Assembly: GCA_947579605.1 (NCBI GenBank)
Contig: OX388313.1
Span: 434,001 to 498,000, forward strand
Origin: Athripsodes cinereus
Taxonomy: Eukaryota; Arthropoda; Insecta; Trichoptera; Leptoceridae
DNA: 64,000 nt
Reading direction: 5' to 3'
Positions 1 to 9,745 of this stretch are shown here, piece after piece (position 1 is the stretch's first letter; every line of letters starts with the position of its first letter). Made by a program: the position numbers and the translations under genes. The notes beneath the pieces are model-generated. The model was not told the origin of the DNA and made no database searches. It worked only from the letters and a program-made list of their open reading frames with translations.

Positions 1-300
1 AGAGTTATGTAAGTATGTATCTATATTTAGTTTTTATTATCTTGTAGAAAAATACATTTATTAATTGATTCAATATTGGAAATAAATAAACATTTTATAA
101 AGACATGTCAATGACCTCAGTCTCTCTCATAGTCGATGGTATGGAATGAATTAGTTATGTGAGAAAAACAAAAAAAGCAACATCGAATTTATAAAAAATA
201 TCATGCATAAAGTACGGGTTGGTGTACTTCTGTGACATTTATATATTTACTTATTTATTCTTTACAAACTTTATTCATTAGGTACCTACTAACAATTACA
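1..300. other. AT-rich non-coding, nothing recognised
   Basis: No repeat, RNA gene or coding signal that I can support. Confidence 0.5.
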
Positions 301-368
301 TTAAAATTAAATACAATCAATATACAATTAGCGAGTTTATCGCAAAGGCACGATCTCTTCCAACTACG
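301..368 (-). repeat. LINE 3' tail fragment (CR1/L2-like)
   Basis: Reverse-strand copy of a 3'-UTR module also seen at 7262-7342, 35322-35395 and 57467-57545: a short GGAAGAGATCG...GCGATAAACTCGC hairpin followed by TGTATATTGATTGTA. At 57 kb the same module follows a LINE reading frame, which is why I assign it to that LINE. Confidence 0.6.
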
Positions 369-407
369 TTTGAGATATTTATATTTATTTATTTATTTTA
401 TTCTTCT

Positions 408-476
408 AGAAGAATGAAACATTTGTTTTATTTATTTCGTTATGGAATTCCGACACAGTGAATAAAAGGAGTCTAT
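408..476 (+). mobile_element. Hairpin-family element, 5'-truncated copy
   Basis: Only the terminal module and part of the upstream arm (GTTTTATTTATTTCG) remain. ATG is at 442-444, and a 14-base internal deletion joins GGAATT directly to CCGACACAGTGAATAA. The same 3' end occurs at 49487 and, reversed, at 2697. Confidence 0.65.
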
Positions 477-1106
477 CCTTTCAACAAAAAATATCACTTA
501 CAACAATTTTATGCCGTGTATGTATGTCCATTCTCACGTTTAGGTTTTTTCTAAGTTTCGCGGTGTATTTAAAGCAGGTAATTGTTATTTTATTTATTTA
601 TTTTTTTATCGATTTAAAGTACTTATTTTGTTAAGGTATTAGTTGTCGTGACTCCACTATGTAAATACAGAAAACGCCAAAAAACATTATTGTATCCTTC
701 GAGAGCAAATGAAATATCTAATTATTCGATTTGCACATAAATCTGCCGGGTTAATCCTACTACAGTCTTAATGTCTAAGTCTAAAACGAATAGCATTATA
801 CAACAATGTGTTAAGTGAATGCGTTAAGCCATTATATATTTTTTATTTTCTTCCTAATTGGAGATCATTGATTACAATCATGTGCTCTAAAGTTTTTTTT
901 GTGTATTTTTTTTTGTTTTTTTCGTGTCTACTACATGTATTGCCGCATTATATAATATTTAGGTAACAATGTTTGCGATATAAAAATATAATTCTAATAA
1001 TCTCATTCTGAGACGAGAATGTGTGGCTTAATGTATTGTTTTACCATATCACCGCATGTTGGTACCTACATTACATATTATACATAATAATCTATGAAGG
1101 TTGTAG
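477..1106. other. AT-rich, T-run-rich non-coding
   Basis: Several T runs around 896-930. No recognised repeat or coding signal. Confidence 0.4.
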
Positions 1107-1155
1107 AATCAAGGTGATGGCCGCACTGCAGCCTGATGTGGCTGACTACTTATAA
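1107..1155 (+). CDS. Possible 3'-terminal coding exon, unknown protein
   Basis: Follows a TTGTAG that could be a splice acceptor ending at 1106. From 1108 the frame reads IKVMAALQPDVADYL and then TAA (1153-1155). It uses C/G-ending codons (GTG, GCC, CTG, GAC, TAC) unlike the AT-rich surroundings. About 100 bases of GC-richer sequence follow, with AATAAA at 1257 as a possible polyadenylation signal. The polypyrimidine tract before the acceptor is poor and I recognise no protein. It could equally be a fragment of an unrecognised repeat. Any upstream exons would lie outside the window. Confidence 0.22.
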
Positions 1156-1256
1156 TTCTTTCGAGGTCTCACGTCCTCCAGATGCTAAGGACATTCACCC
1201 TGGCCACGCCATCAGACTGGCGGACAGACAGACACACAGACCAATACTCGACGCTC

Positions 1257-1262
1257 AATAAA
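1257..1262 (+). promoter_or_regulatory. AATAAA, possible polyadenylation signal
   Basis: Lies 102 bases after the stop of the candidate terminal exon, at the end of a GC-richer stretch. AATAAA is frequent by chance in this AT-rich DNA. Confidence 0.2.
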
Positions 1263-1485
1263 TAATTCGCTACCTATTCTATTCAAAGACCTAACGTGTT
1301 CTTCTGGTTGTTAATTTTGCAAAACACTAGTGTAAATATTAGAAATAAATGAAATTATTTTCAATGAATAAATATTTCATATTTATTTGTCGCTTGTTCA
1401 TTATTACCTCCTATGTTTATTTATTAAGAACAGAAATGTATCATTTAGAATAGGTAGATTTAGAAAAATGCACTCAATTTTAATT

Positions 1486-1576
1486 GAGAAGACGGCCTGC
1501 ATGTTTATTGCGTGCGGCTGTTATGTTGGCTGCCCCACTTGTGGGATGTGCCGTGAAAGTGTAATAGAAGTAGTAG
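1486..1576 (+). mobile_element. SINE-A, 3' fragment
   Basis: Matches the 3' third of SINE-A: CTGCATGTTTATTGC, then GGCTGCCCCACTTGTGGGAT and the GTGCCGTGA end with a (TAG)n-like tail. Confidence 0.75.
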
Positions 1577-2678
1577 TTTGGTTTAGTAAAACCTTACTCA
1601 CAAATTAAAAGTTACGTCGTTCCAACTTTTGTCTGACTTAAATATTTCTGATTGATGTCTAAATTTGAATTTTCAATATATAATTAAGTAGATTTACCAT
1701 AGAAAAAACGTTTCGCAAGGTATCATACGAATATAATCAATGATAACAAACAGTACCTAACGTGTGTAAAGTGTTTCATTTAGTCAGAATTAATAAATCA
1801 TGTCAGATTAACTTTTATAAGTTTTTACTTTCCAAAATCATAGTCGATTATAGGTACATTCTAAAATTCAATTCAACACAAACGTTCCTCTTAATTGATT
1901 GCAAATAATTAGTGACAATCATGTTCTTTGTACATTTCTAAATTATAATTCCATTTCACTACTACACCGCATTCCTGTCACTATGAATCACTCTCGTTCT
2001 CTTCTGGTCTCCCGATAGAACTCACATAATTATAATAACTCTCTGTTGTGAATAATTTTTCAGTTCGCTTTACTTATAATACGTTATCTTTAACCAATGT
2101 GTTAAATATATTTAATACATATAAGTATGAAAGCGCCATACTGTAATATCAGTCATATACCTACCAGTGGATCATTGTTTGGGATATATTTCCAGGGTTG
2201 TAAGATATAGACAATCAAAACAAAAAAAGCAAAAAGCCCAATTACATCATAATCACACTAAACAATATGGTTTTTTTTTTGTGAAAGTAAAGTAATTCGT
2301 CAGTGACTTAGAAAATGATCTGACAGTTACAAATTTAGTTTGATATTTGAATAGATTTGTGTAATATTTTTTGTATTTACTTAATATCATATTATGCCAG
2401 CCACTGCATAATATCATTATCTCAATATTTTATATTCTTCTTTGTTCTGCACTTTCTGTTCAGTAATAATGATGTGCTAAAAGAATATTATATTCTGTCG
2501 AGATATCTTACGTACATTGGGCCAAATACATTTTATAACAAGATATTACAAATGACGACGTTTTTACATCCTGAAGATGTTTTGCTGAAAATGAGCAAAA
2601 AAATATATCTCTAAAATTAATGAATATGAAAAATATAAAGAAAACTTCCGATGCAATCATTTAAATAAACAATATTGA
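1577..2678. other. AT-rich non-coding
   Basis: About 1.1 kb without a recognisable element. The 85-codon open frame at 2357-2614 is very hydrophobic and rich in Phe, Ile and Tyr, as expected from random AT-rich DNA. Confidence 0.4.
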
Positions 2679-3024
2679 AATAACTTATAAATAATTATTC
2701 ACTGTGTCGGATTTTTAAGTAGTAGAATTCCATATCGAAATAAATAAAACAAGCGTTTTATTCTACTAATGATTTATTCGATGAGAGAGACGTCTTTCGT
2801 CTTATAAGGATAATGTCCTTGACAATGTCCTTATAAGACGAAAGACGTCTCTCTCATCGAATAAATCATTAGTAGAATAAAACGCTTGTTTTACTTATTC
2901 CGTTATAAATAATTAAAACACTGTTATATTTTCACTATATTTATTTAAACTCTAATGTTTTCTCAAGAAGAGTTAAATAAATATAGTGAAAATATAACAG
3001 TGTTTTAATTATTTATAAGTTATT
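2679..3024. mobile_element. 127-bp hairpin element D, interrupted by hairpin C
   Basis: With the inserted element at 2697-2902 and one copy of its target duplication removed, the rest folds into a nearly perfect hairpin. The arms carry AATAATTAAAACACTG and TATAGTGAAAATATAACAG, with a loop at about 2956-2971. It is older than the element inside it. No terminal ATG module was found. Confidence 0.7.
2697..2902 (-). mobile_element. Snap-back hairpin element C, with 12-bp target duplication
   Basis: Two ~85-bp arms are almost perfect inverted copies (GAGAGAGACGTCTTTCGTC on one side, its complement on the other). Read on the minus strand, the element ends with the ATG module (ATG at 2733) and CCGACACAGTGAAT. 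TTATAAATAATT flanks it on both sides (2685-2696 and 2903-2914), an exact 12-bp target duplication. Its arm ends just before the ATG module, so the module is outside the inverted repeat. It has inserted into hairpin D. Confidence 0.85.
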
Positions 3025-3488
3025 GAATATGAATTTTCACAGTGTTAACACAAACAACCTTCAACAATAAATATTGAAATAATCTTATTTCGCGGATATT
3101 TCAGGAGTCCAAGGAATCCTTTTTATCCGTTTGGGTGACAATTCTTTATTCTTTTTAACTCTCTCCAGTCTATCAGTATCTATCACTAAGCCAGTATTGG
3201 AATTATTTAAATAAACGGTCGCTTTTGTTCATCCCTATGCCATATACAAATAATTGTAAGTTCACAATATAATATCACTCACTCACTATCACTGACTAAA
3301 GTCTGTTGCCAAACGATGACAACTCACATCTCTCTATGTACTCGTACTAACTAACAATGCATACAATATACTAATATCTATACATTCCACACTACATGTG
3401 TTATGTAGTTGTAATAATGTAACGTTTTGGCTAATTTAATACAAATCCCCGCTCATAACAGATGAATCATAACAGAACATATTATTGT
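3025..3488. other. Non-coding, nothing recognised
   Basis: AT-rich, with a few CTATCACTGACT-like words. No element boundary is visible. Confidence 0.4.
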
Positions 3489-3496
3489 GTAGGTAC

Positions 3497-3898
3497 TAGT
3501 GATGTAACGAATGTGTGATTTTGAACATTCGCGAAAGCGAATGCGAATATTTGTTGCCGATATTCGCGAATGCGTATAGCGAATATTGACTTGCTTAGAT
3601 TTCTACAATATTGCTCAATCATTAAAATGTCTACCCCCCGTCACCGAATTTTCAAAATGGTATAAGAATTTAAAATATTTCAAAACTCCTCGGTTTTCTT
3701 AAAGAACATTTTCTTGCAGTACCTTTTTCTACAATGTACCGGGTAAGTATCCGGTAATTTTACCGAATATCCGATACTTTATTAGCGAAATAATATTTGC
3801 AAAACATTTGCATATTTTTTGCGAATACGAATACGAATGCGAATACTTTAAAATATGCGAATATTCGCATGTGAATACGAATATTCGTTACGTCACTA
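3497..3898. mobile_element. hAT-type MITE with 8-bp target duplication
   Basis: Ends in inverted repeats TAGTGATGTAACGAAT and ATTCGTTACGTCACTA. GTAGGTAC flanks it on both sides (3489-3496 and 3899-3906), the 8-bp duplication typical of hAT elements. Subterminal arms are full of GCGAATA/TATTCGC words. There is no transposase frame, so it is non-autonomous. Confidence 0.88.
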
Positions 3899-4167
3899 GT
3901 AGGTACCCACCTAACACTAACTTAATGTGTTATATTGTGAGTTTAGTATAGTACCTAGTAATAAATGATTCGCGGTTAATTTGCTCTCAAATCGCGGTGG
4001 CATGCGTTCAATATTAATTTTATTAGATAAATACATGCATATTATTACAAAGTTGTTAGGGAATACCTAGATATTGTTTAATTATACACAATTAATTATT
4101 GTAATAGTCAGATATTAGTGTTAACTCCAGGTGTTCGTAATTTTTCACAAATAAAACATTTACCATT

Positions 4168-4285
4168 AAATATTTGGTTTGATTAAATTATTAAAGTATT
4201 ATGTATTTCCAAAATTCTAAAAATATATAATACTTTAAGTGAAAGACACAGTGTTTTAGTTTAATCAAATCAAGTATTTAATTAT
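4168..4285. repeat. Hairpin repeat
   Basis: Arms TTTGGTTTGATTAAA and TTTAATCAAATCAA enclose a second pair, TTAAAGTATTATGTATT and ATATATAATACTTTAA. The right arm is interrupted by about 20 bases containing GACACAGTG. A diverged member of the hairpin class is possible. Confidence 0.55.
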
Positions 4286-4327
4286 AACGAACTTTCACAG
4301 TTTTTGCTCTTCAAAAATAAATAAATT

Positions 4328-4432
4328 ACATTTACCATCTTGAATATTCAGCTATGAGGTATGCCACCCATCTTGAATGTCTTTTATTTTTTTGTCATGG
4401 AGAAGACAACTTATTTATTATATGCAGTAAGT
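4328..4432 (+). mobile_element. SINE-A, internal fragment
   Basis: Contains diverged CATCTTGAATATTCAGC, GCCACCCATCTTGAATG and the GAAGACAACTT...ATATGCAGT block of SINE-A. Both ends are missing. Confidence 0.65.
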
Positions 4433-4832
4433 TATTTTCAAATGAATAAATAAATACAATGAAATAGAATCTTAAACTAACATAGTGGTAGGAATATATG
4501 GGAGAAAACACAATTGGTTTTAGTTTTACTTAATATTTAATTGAATAGTGACCTGGTTTTGACTTATAAAGTCATTGTCAAACTAATCTAGTTTTCAAAC
4601 TAATTCAGTTTGGCAAACTATTACTATTAAATCACTATTCAATTAAATATTAAGTTAAACTAAAACCAATTGTGTTTTCTTCCATATATAAACATGGAGT
4701 TTTACAAAATAAACGCCGACTCAATAAATAGACAACTTATTTATTATTAATAATAATAATATTAAATGTAGTTAGTAATTTTCAAATTGATAAATATATA
4801 AAACTTAATATAATCTAAAACCAACATAGTGG
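4405..4832. repeat. Imperfect direct repeat flanking hairpin E
   Basis: GACAACTTATTTATTA begins both 4405-4488 and 4731-4832. The copies stay alignable to AACATAGTGG at their ends. The left copy begins inside the SINE-A fragment. The repeat is too long and diverged for a simple target duplication and suggests a local duplication around the hairpin. Confidence 0.6.
4492..4730 (+). mobile_element. Snap-back hairpin element E
   Basis: Inverted arms of about 60 bp (GAAAACACAATTGGTTTTAG on the left and its complement on the right) surround a ~70-bp loop. The terminal module starts at ATG 4694 and reads MEFYKINADSIN before the element ends. The left arm begins opposite the base just before the ATG module, as in the other members. 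Related single-arm copies lie at 51945 and 63030. Confidence 0.75.
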
Positions 4833-4835
4833 TGA

Positions 4836-5811
4836 TCATGGCATGAGATACATACAAAACAGGGTACATATTTATTTATTAACACCTTGAAATTATTTGA
4901 TATCAAAATAATAATTTCATACGAGATAATCTTACTATGTAATAATTGTATGGACGTGAGATCCATGGATAGAGTCCAAAATTATGTTTAATAAGTTATA
5001 TTAATTGATATCTCTACACGTATAGAACCTTTTGTTCAAATTAATTTAAAAAAAAAAAACAATCAAACAAATCACTCATCAGTTGTATGTACTATGTAAT
5101 GATAGTATAATTGGTATTCATAACTGTTGTGTATTATTTTTGTCTACCTGTTCTGTCACAGTGTTCAGTGAGTGACTGCCTATCTACTCCCAACCAACAA
5201 CTTAACTTAGTTTATAGATAGATTATAAAATTAGCATCACATCCCAATGCCATTGTGTGTTGTGCACTGAATATTAAATACGTACTGAGTAAAATAATGA
5301 GTATAAAACACAGGACACATTCCGAACTACGGTAGTGGTTTGTTATTAGGACTTGAGGAATATTGAATTATCTCGAAAATAATGGAAAAACATCATCATT
5401 CTCTGATTGCAGTTCATTGATCTGTATCTTCGGCAGTTGTTCCCTCTCGTGACGGTGAAGACGAAATAAATATTGAAACGGAATTTATAAAGATTATTAG
5501 GCTCAATTAAAATACTGTTTAAATCCTCTCTAAATGTCCTACAAAGGTCAAGAAATTCATGTACTTCGTCGTTTGTCAAGGATTTTTTGGTAATTTATAA
5601 AAGCATTTGTATTTTGCTTGTAAAATGTCTTCTTTCTTTTATTAGCTTTTGCCCAAAATAATGTAGGAAGCTGGATATTTTCACTTGTTCATGACATGAA
5701 AATTAAATTTTACATTATCAGTGTCTATAGTAGAGAAAATTTGCAATAGGTAGATACATAAATATCAAAACATTATTAGACCAAAACAAGATAGAGACAT
5801 TGACCTAATAT
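4836..5811. other. AT-rich non-coding, one unassigned open frame
   Basis: A 77-codon minus-strand frame at 5346-5579 (MTNDEVHEFLDLCRTF...) is less biased in composition than the other chance frames and could be decayed transposase sequence, but I see no diagnostic motif. The rest is featureless. Confidence 0.3.
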
Positions 5812-6205
5812 TATATCGTCCCTCTTCTGACTAACTGTCGTATTTGACATTTTTGACGAAATCGAGTTATGATCACCAATGTGTACTTATATGTGCTTTG
5901 CATGTTCTCACTGAAGATCACACCTGTAACTGTTACCGTTATCCTGGAAAAGCTTTCTGATTTTTTGTCGTATTTACGAATTATTCTAAATAAAATGTGT
6001 TGTATCTACCAATTCCTCAAAATATCATCACAAAAATGATTCTCAGATATATAAGAATAGGTACCAATAAAATAATGTAATACATTTACACTGTATCATA
6101 TAACTAGGAGAAACGAAAATATGCACGGCAAAACACAAAAAACGCTCTCCTGAACAATTTACATTTAGGCAGATACGACTGTTAGTCAGAAGAGGGACGA
6201 TATAT
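5812..6205. mobile_element. MITE with ~33-bp terminal inverted repeats
   Basis: ATATCGTCCCTCTTCTGACT at the left end is repeated in inverse at the right, with one mismatch in about 33 bases. The interior (about 330 bp) has no frame. Flanks are ATAT-rich, so a TA duplication (mariner-like) is possible but not provable here. Confidence 0.72.
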
Positions 6206-6587
6206 GGATAGAGATCCTATAAAAATGCTGACGGGCTTTAACTCAACATTTAAATCTTGCATCTTACGTATATTGGACAGTTTATAATCTGAAGACGTGT
6301 GTAGCTGTACTTATTGATAGTATTATAGTGAGTTTGTTTGTTTGGTATGTACGATGACATTCTCAGGGTATAGCTAGTTGTATATTAATTGTAGATTGTT
6401 ATAGTGCGAGTGACTATATATTATTATATCTGCGATATCATCATTGGCGACCACGTGCTACTATTATTAATGTGTTCCTGTAGCATGTTTGCCAACAGAG
6501 AAATGTTTGATAAAGAAATTTGCAGATAGTTTTTAAAACTTCATCATCGACTATACCAATATCCAGTTTTGTCTTGGCATTCACTTT
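6206..6587. other. Non-coding
   Basis: Nothing beyond AT-rich sequence. Confidence 0.4.
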
Positions 6588-6732
6588 AATTCTACGATGA
6601 GGTTAAACAACCATCCTGAAAGTTTTAATATTTTGTTGGCACAAAGAGGACAGTTTGCATGATTATTACATGCTGCTGGTCTGCTGGTTATCCCACTTGT
6701 GCGACACGCTGTGATGATATAGCAGAAGATGC
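6588..6732 (+). mobile_element. SINE-A, 3' half
   Basis: Diverged copy from TCTACGATGAGG through CAACCATCCTGAA, TTGGCACAAAGAGGACAG and TTATCCCACTTGTGCGA to GTGATGATATAGCAG. Confidence 0.75.
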
Positions 6733-7261
6733 AGTCGTCCAATTAATGTTTTGACCTGTGTCTTATGTTATTACTTCATCAAACTACATAAGCTTTGGTC
6801 TGGCGGCACTATGTCTACTACAAGGCATGGAAATTGAATTTCCTTTGATAGGCACTTGTTGCTCATTCATCCTAAAAACGTATCCTATACCAATAGATAG
6901 CAGTTATCATCAACGCTACTATTTAATTAAACATTCAATTCTTATCTATTTTAGCAATACGAATAACTTCATTCTATTAGGTTTGCATTCATACACATTA
7001 TTTTAACAAATTTGCGAGAGTTTTGTTAGTTCAAATCAGATGTTACGTTTAATTAAGCTCTTATAACCCCTGAAATTTAAACTAACTTCCGAGTGTCGGG
7101 TTTTATTTCTTACATTTTAGGACACAATATGACTTCGATTTAATTTTAATTTAAAAATGACACTCTCTTTTTGTTTTTATTATTTCACTATTTTCTCCAT
7201 AACTTTTAGTTTTTATATATTTTGCTGTACATTGATTACATGCAATTTTACAAAAAAATAC
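6733..7261. other. AT-rich non-coding
   Basis: The 82-codon frame at 6758-7006 has no recognisable domain. Confidence 0.35.
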
Positions 7262-7342
7262 ATTTGAATCAATATACAGCAAGCGAGTTTATCGCGGAGG
7301 CGCTATTACGTTCAACTAACCCAAGTTCATAAAACTTTTACA
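7262..7342 (-). repeat. LINE 3' tail fragment (CR1/L2-like)
   Basis: Reverse complement reads GTTAGTTGAACGTAATAGCG, then GCGATAAACTCGC and TGTATATTGATTC, the same 3' module as at 57467-57545. Confidence 0.65.
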
Positions 7343-7380
7343 GGAAAACCTTTAAGGAAGGTAGAGAGAAGGTACACAGA

Positions 7381-7453
7381 GAAGATAGCTTGCATGTTTA
7401 TTACATGCAGCTGATCTTGTGGGATATGCCGTGATGGTATAGTAGCAGTAGTA
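7381..7453 (+). mobile_element. SINE-A, 3' fragment with internal deletion
   Basis: TAGCTTGCATGTTTATTACA joins through a deletion to CTTGTGGGATATGCCGTGAT and a TAG-rich tail. Confidence 0.75.
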
Positions 7454-7477
7454 ATCATAATTAGGTATATCTTTTCT

Positions 7478-7935
7478 CTGTCTCGGTGTTTAGGTAGTAG
7501 GATTCCATAGCGAAATAAATAAAACTGTTTTATACAACTATTCGTGGAGCACCCGGTAAAGAATTGGTCTCCCACTCTTCCCCGTAAGTTTTCGAGTGTC
7601 CTCTGTAAAAGGCAGGTGTTCGAAAAAACTAAGACATTATACATCTTAAATTCAGCGATGAGGTTTGCCACCCATCCTGAATGTCTTGATTTTAGATTGG
7701 CACGAAGAGGACAGCTTGCATGTTTCTTACATGCAGTTGGTCTACTGGCTACCCCACTTGTGGGATATGCCGTGATGGTATAGTAGTAGTATAGTGATTT
7801 GTATTTCGTCTTGCTAGGACATTGGTTATACAATAAAACAAGGTTGACAATGTCCTAACAAGACGAAAGACGTCCCTCTCGTAAAGAAATCGATTAGTAG
7901 AATAAAACACTTGTTTTATTTATTTCGCATAGTTA
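7478..7935 (-). mobile_element. Hairpin element C, split by a SINE-A insertion
   Basis: The minus-strand 3' module (ATG at 7508, reading MESYYLNTETEK) is at the left. The central hairpin (TTTCGTCTTGCTAGGACAT, then TCCTAACAAGACGAAAGACG) and the outer arm are at 7795-7925. SINE-A at 7543-7792 sits between them. Removing it restores an alignable member of family C. Confidence 0.75.
7543..7792 (+). mobile_element. SINE-A, near full length
   Basis: Starts CGTGGAGCACCCGGTAAAG and ends CCGTGATGGTATAGTAGTAG. Landmarks in order: a block with TGGTCTCCCACTC (perhaps a worn A box), GGTGTTCGAAAA (perhaps a worn B box), CAGCGATGAGG, GCATGTTTCTTACATGC hairpin, CCCCACTTGTGGG hairpin, then a TAG tail. No protein is encoded. 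The 168-codon minus frame here is a shadow of the repeat. Confidence 0.85.
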
Positions 7936-8505
7936 TATCCATACGGCGTGCCACCACGTAGTAGTTTACTTGTAATTATTATATCATATATGATATTAAG
8001 TATTATATCATGTTCACAACAGTACTCAGTACATAAGACTACATCAGATTATATGGCAGCTAAGCGCATTGTTCAATACACAATACAAAATACTATTTAT
8101 ATCATACGGTAATACGAAGTTCATTTCACTTCGCATCGAGTTAATAGAGCGCCAGAGACACGAGTGCTCACGGGCGCATCTTAAAGTTACACCCAACGTG
8201 TACCTAAACAGAATAAAACGACATTCTGAGAATACCGACTAATATGATTTGGAGGTAAAATAGGTCCCAGGTTTTTCAAACTTATTCTAAATTCCTCTTC
8301 TAAATTTAAAAAAAAAACATTTCCTTTAATTCGTATACCAATTTGAAAACGTAGGCGTCCCAGATTAAGTTTTTTTTTTTTCAAATTCTTTTTGTTTTCT
8401 GCGATTATAATTATATAGATGTTAGTAAATGTTACTGTCTGTTGAATTTAATTTATATATTTTGGAAAATATTCATAGGTAAATAAATAAATAAAGTATG
8501 ATCTT
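7936..8505. other. AT-rich non-coding
   Basis: Contains a Lys/Phe-rich chance frame on the minus strand (8187-8384). No repeat recognised. Confidence 0.35.
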
Positions 8506-8745
8506 AGGCGTTCACGACCAGCGTCACTAGTAAAAAAATTATTTCGAGTTGAGTGGCCGTGGTCTCCAGGGCAATTTATATGCCATCATAGAGTTTCCAA
8601 CTATTATACTATCGTCTCGAATGTAACACTCATGCATACTCATCCCCGAAGATGCCCGCCACAGTTGTAAGTGAAACGTTGGGATATAAATTGTGCTAGA
8701 TATCAAGGCCACTCAGTCCGAAAAAACTTTTCTATTTTCTATTGA
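8506..8745. mobile_element. Hairpin remnant with Penelope-like 'GAAGATGCC...GAAACG' core
   Basis: Outer arms GAGTGGCCGTGGTCTCCAGG...AATTTATAT and its diverged inverse AATTG...TCAAGGCCACTCAG enclose a core, CCCCGAAGATGCCCGCCACA then GTGAAACGTTGGG. From general knowledge, this CTGAAGATGCC/GGCGAAACG type of core recurs in arthropod retroelement ends and resembles parts of a hammerhead ribozyme core. I could not confirm a full fold. Confidence 0.45.
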
Positions 8746-8843
8746 ATATAATATAAAGATTGTGAAAACTAAGAGCAAAAAAGGTCTACTAACTGTTTCA
8801 AATCGAGAACTAAAAACTGATTTTATTTGAGTAAGACATTCGT

Positions 8844-9095
8844 CCCGTGGAGCACCCGGTAAAGAATTGGTCTCCCACTCTTCTCCTTAAGTTTTCGAGT
8901 GTCCTGTAAAAGGCAGGTGTTCAAAAAATTAATACATTGTACATCTTAAATTCAGCGATGAACTTTGCCACTCATCCTGAATGTCTTGATTTTATATTGG
9001 CACGAAGAGGACAGCTTGCATGTTTCTTACATGCAGCTGGTCTGCTGGCTACCCCGCTTGTGGGATGTGCCGTGATGGTATAGTAGTAGTTGTAG
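8844..9095 (+). mobile_element. SINE-A, full-length copy with short duplication
   Basis: Runs from CCCGTGGAGCACCCGG to GGTATAGTAGTAGTTG. CATTCGT flanks it at 8837-8843 and 9096-9102, probably the surviving part of a longer target duplication. Confidence 0.85.
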
Positions 9096-9102
9096 CATTC
9101 GT

Positions 9103-9602
9103 GAAGCAAACAAACTAGTAAGTATGCTAAAGCGCCCTTAGTAAAAATCGTGGATACACCCATGCGAGCGCTATATGTACATATTGTCTATGACACTTAG
9201 CCGATAACCATCGCTTCACGTAGGTCAGTGTCTTCATAGATTATATTATTAATACAAACAGCTCAATATGTATTATTAGAGTAGGTATCGCTATATTGTA
9301 ACATAACAATACATTCTATTGTATTGCATTTTACATACTGTGCGTCATGCCATATTATACCTACATTCTTTCAGTCCATACAAATATTGTAATATAATAA
9401 TTGATTGACTTGTTCCCTAACCATGCTTTAATCTTGATTTGGCTATGTGATATCTTCTTTTATTAATACATTCTATACTGCCATTTCAGCTTTGAGTTCA
9501 ATATATTTAAATGTCAATAGTAAAACCATTTTCCTTTCATCAATTTGTTCGAATCAGTTATTGTTCTACAATTTTTTGCTGCACCCACTTTAGTTGCAAT
9601 TT
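9103..9602. other. AT-rich non-coding
   Basis: No feature supported. Confidence 0.4.
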
Positions 9603-9745
9603 CCTTAAAATTTGAATATCATTGTAGTTGACAGAAAGAATCGAACGCCATTTGATCCTGTCCTTGCAAACTCTATGCAATCCTTTAACGTGCATGCGAC
9701 TTTACAGCTCATCCTACTCAGCACGAGTCCATTCTTTAGGATATT
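9603..9745 (-). pseudogene. LINE reverse-transcriptase C-terminal remnant (RTE-like)
   Basis: On the minus strand the frame reads TRAE, stop, DEL, stop, SRMHVKGLHRVCKDRIKWRS. The segment HVKGLHRVCKDRIKWRS resembles the carboxyl-terminal tail of non-LTR retrotransposon polyproteins (compare AKDVCKDRRKRRS at 59.5 kb). Two in-frame stops show it is dead. Confidence 0.55.

Noticed and set aside
232..417. The many 60-90-codon Phe/Ile/Tyr/Leu-rich frames across the window
   Set aside because: Composition is that of AT-rich noise, there are no domains, and opposite-strand frames often overlap.
5346..5579. Transposase gene on the minus strand
   Set aside because: The 77-residue frame has no catalytic or DNA-binding motif that I can point to.
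7327..7833. 168-codon minus-strand open frame as a gene
   Set aside because: It lies over SINE-A and hairpin C, and parts of it recur as other frames at 8972-9163 wherever SINE-A occurs.
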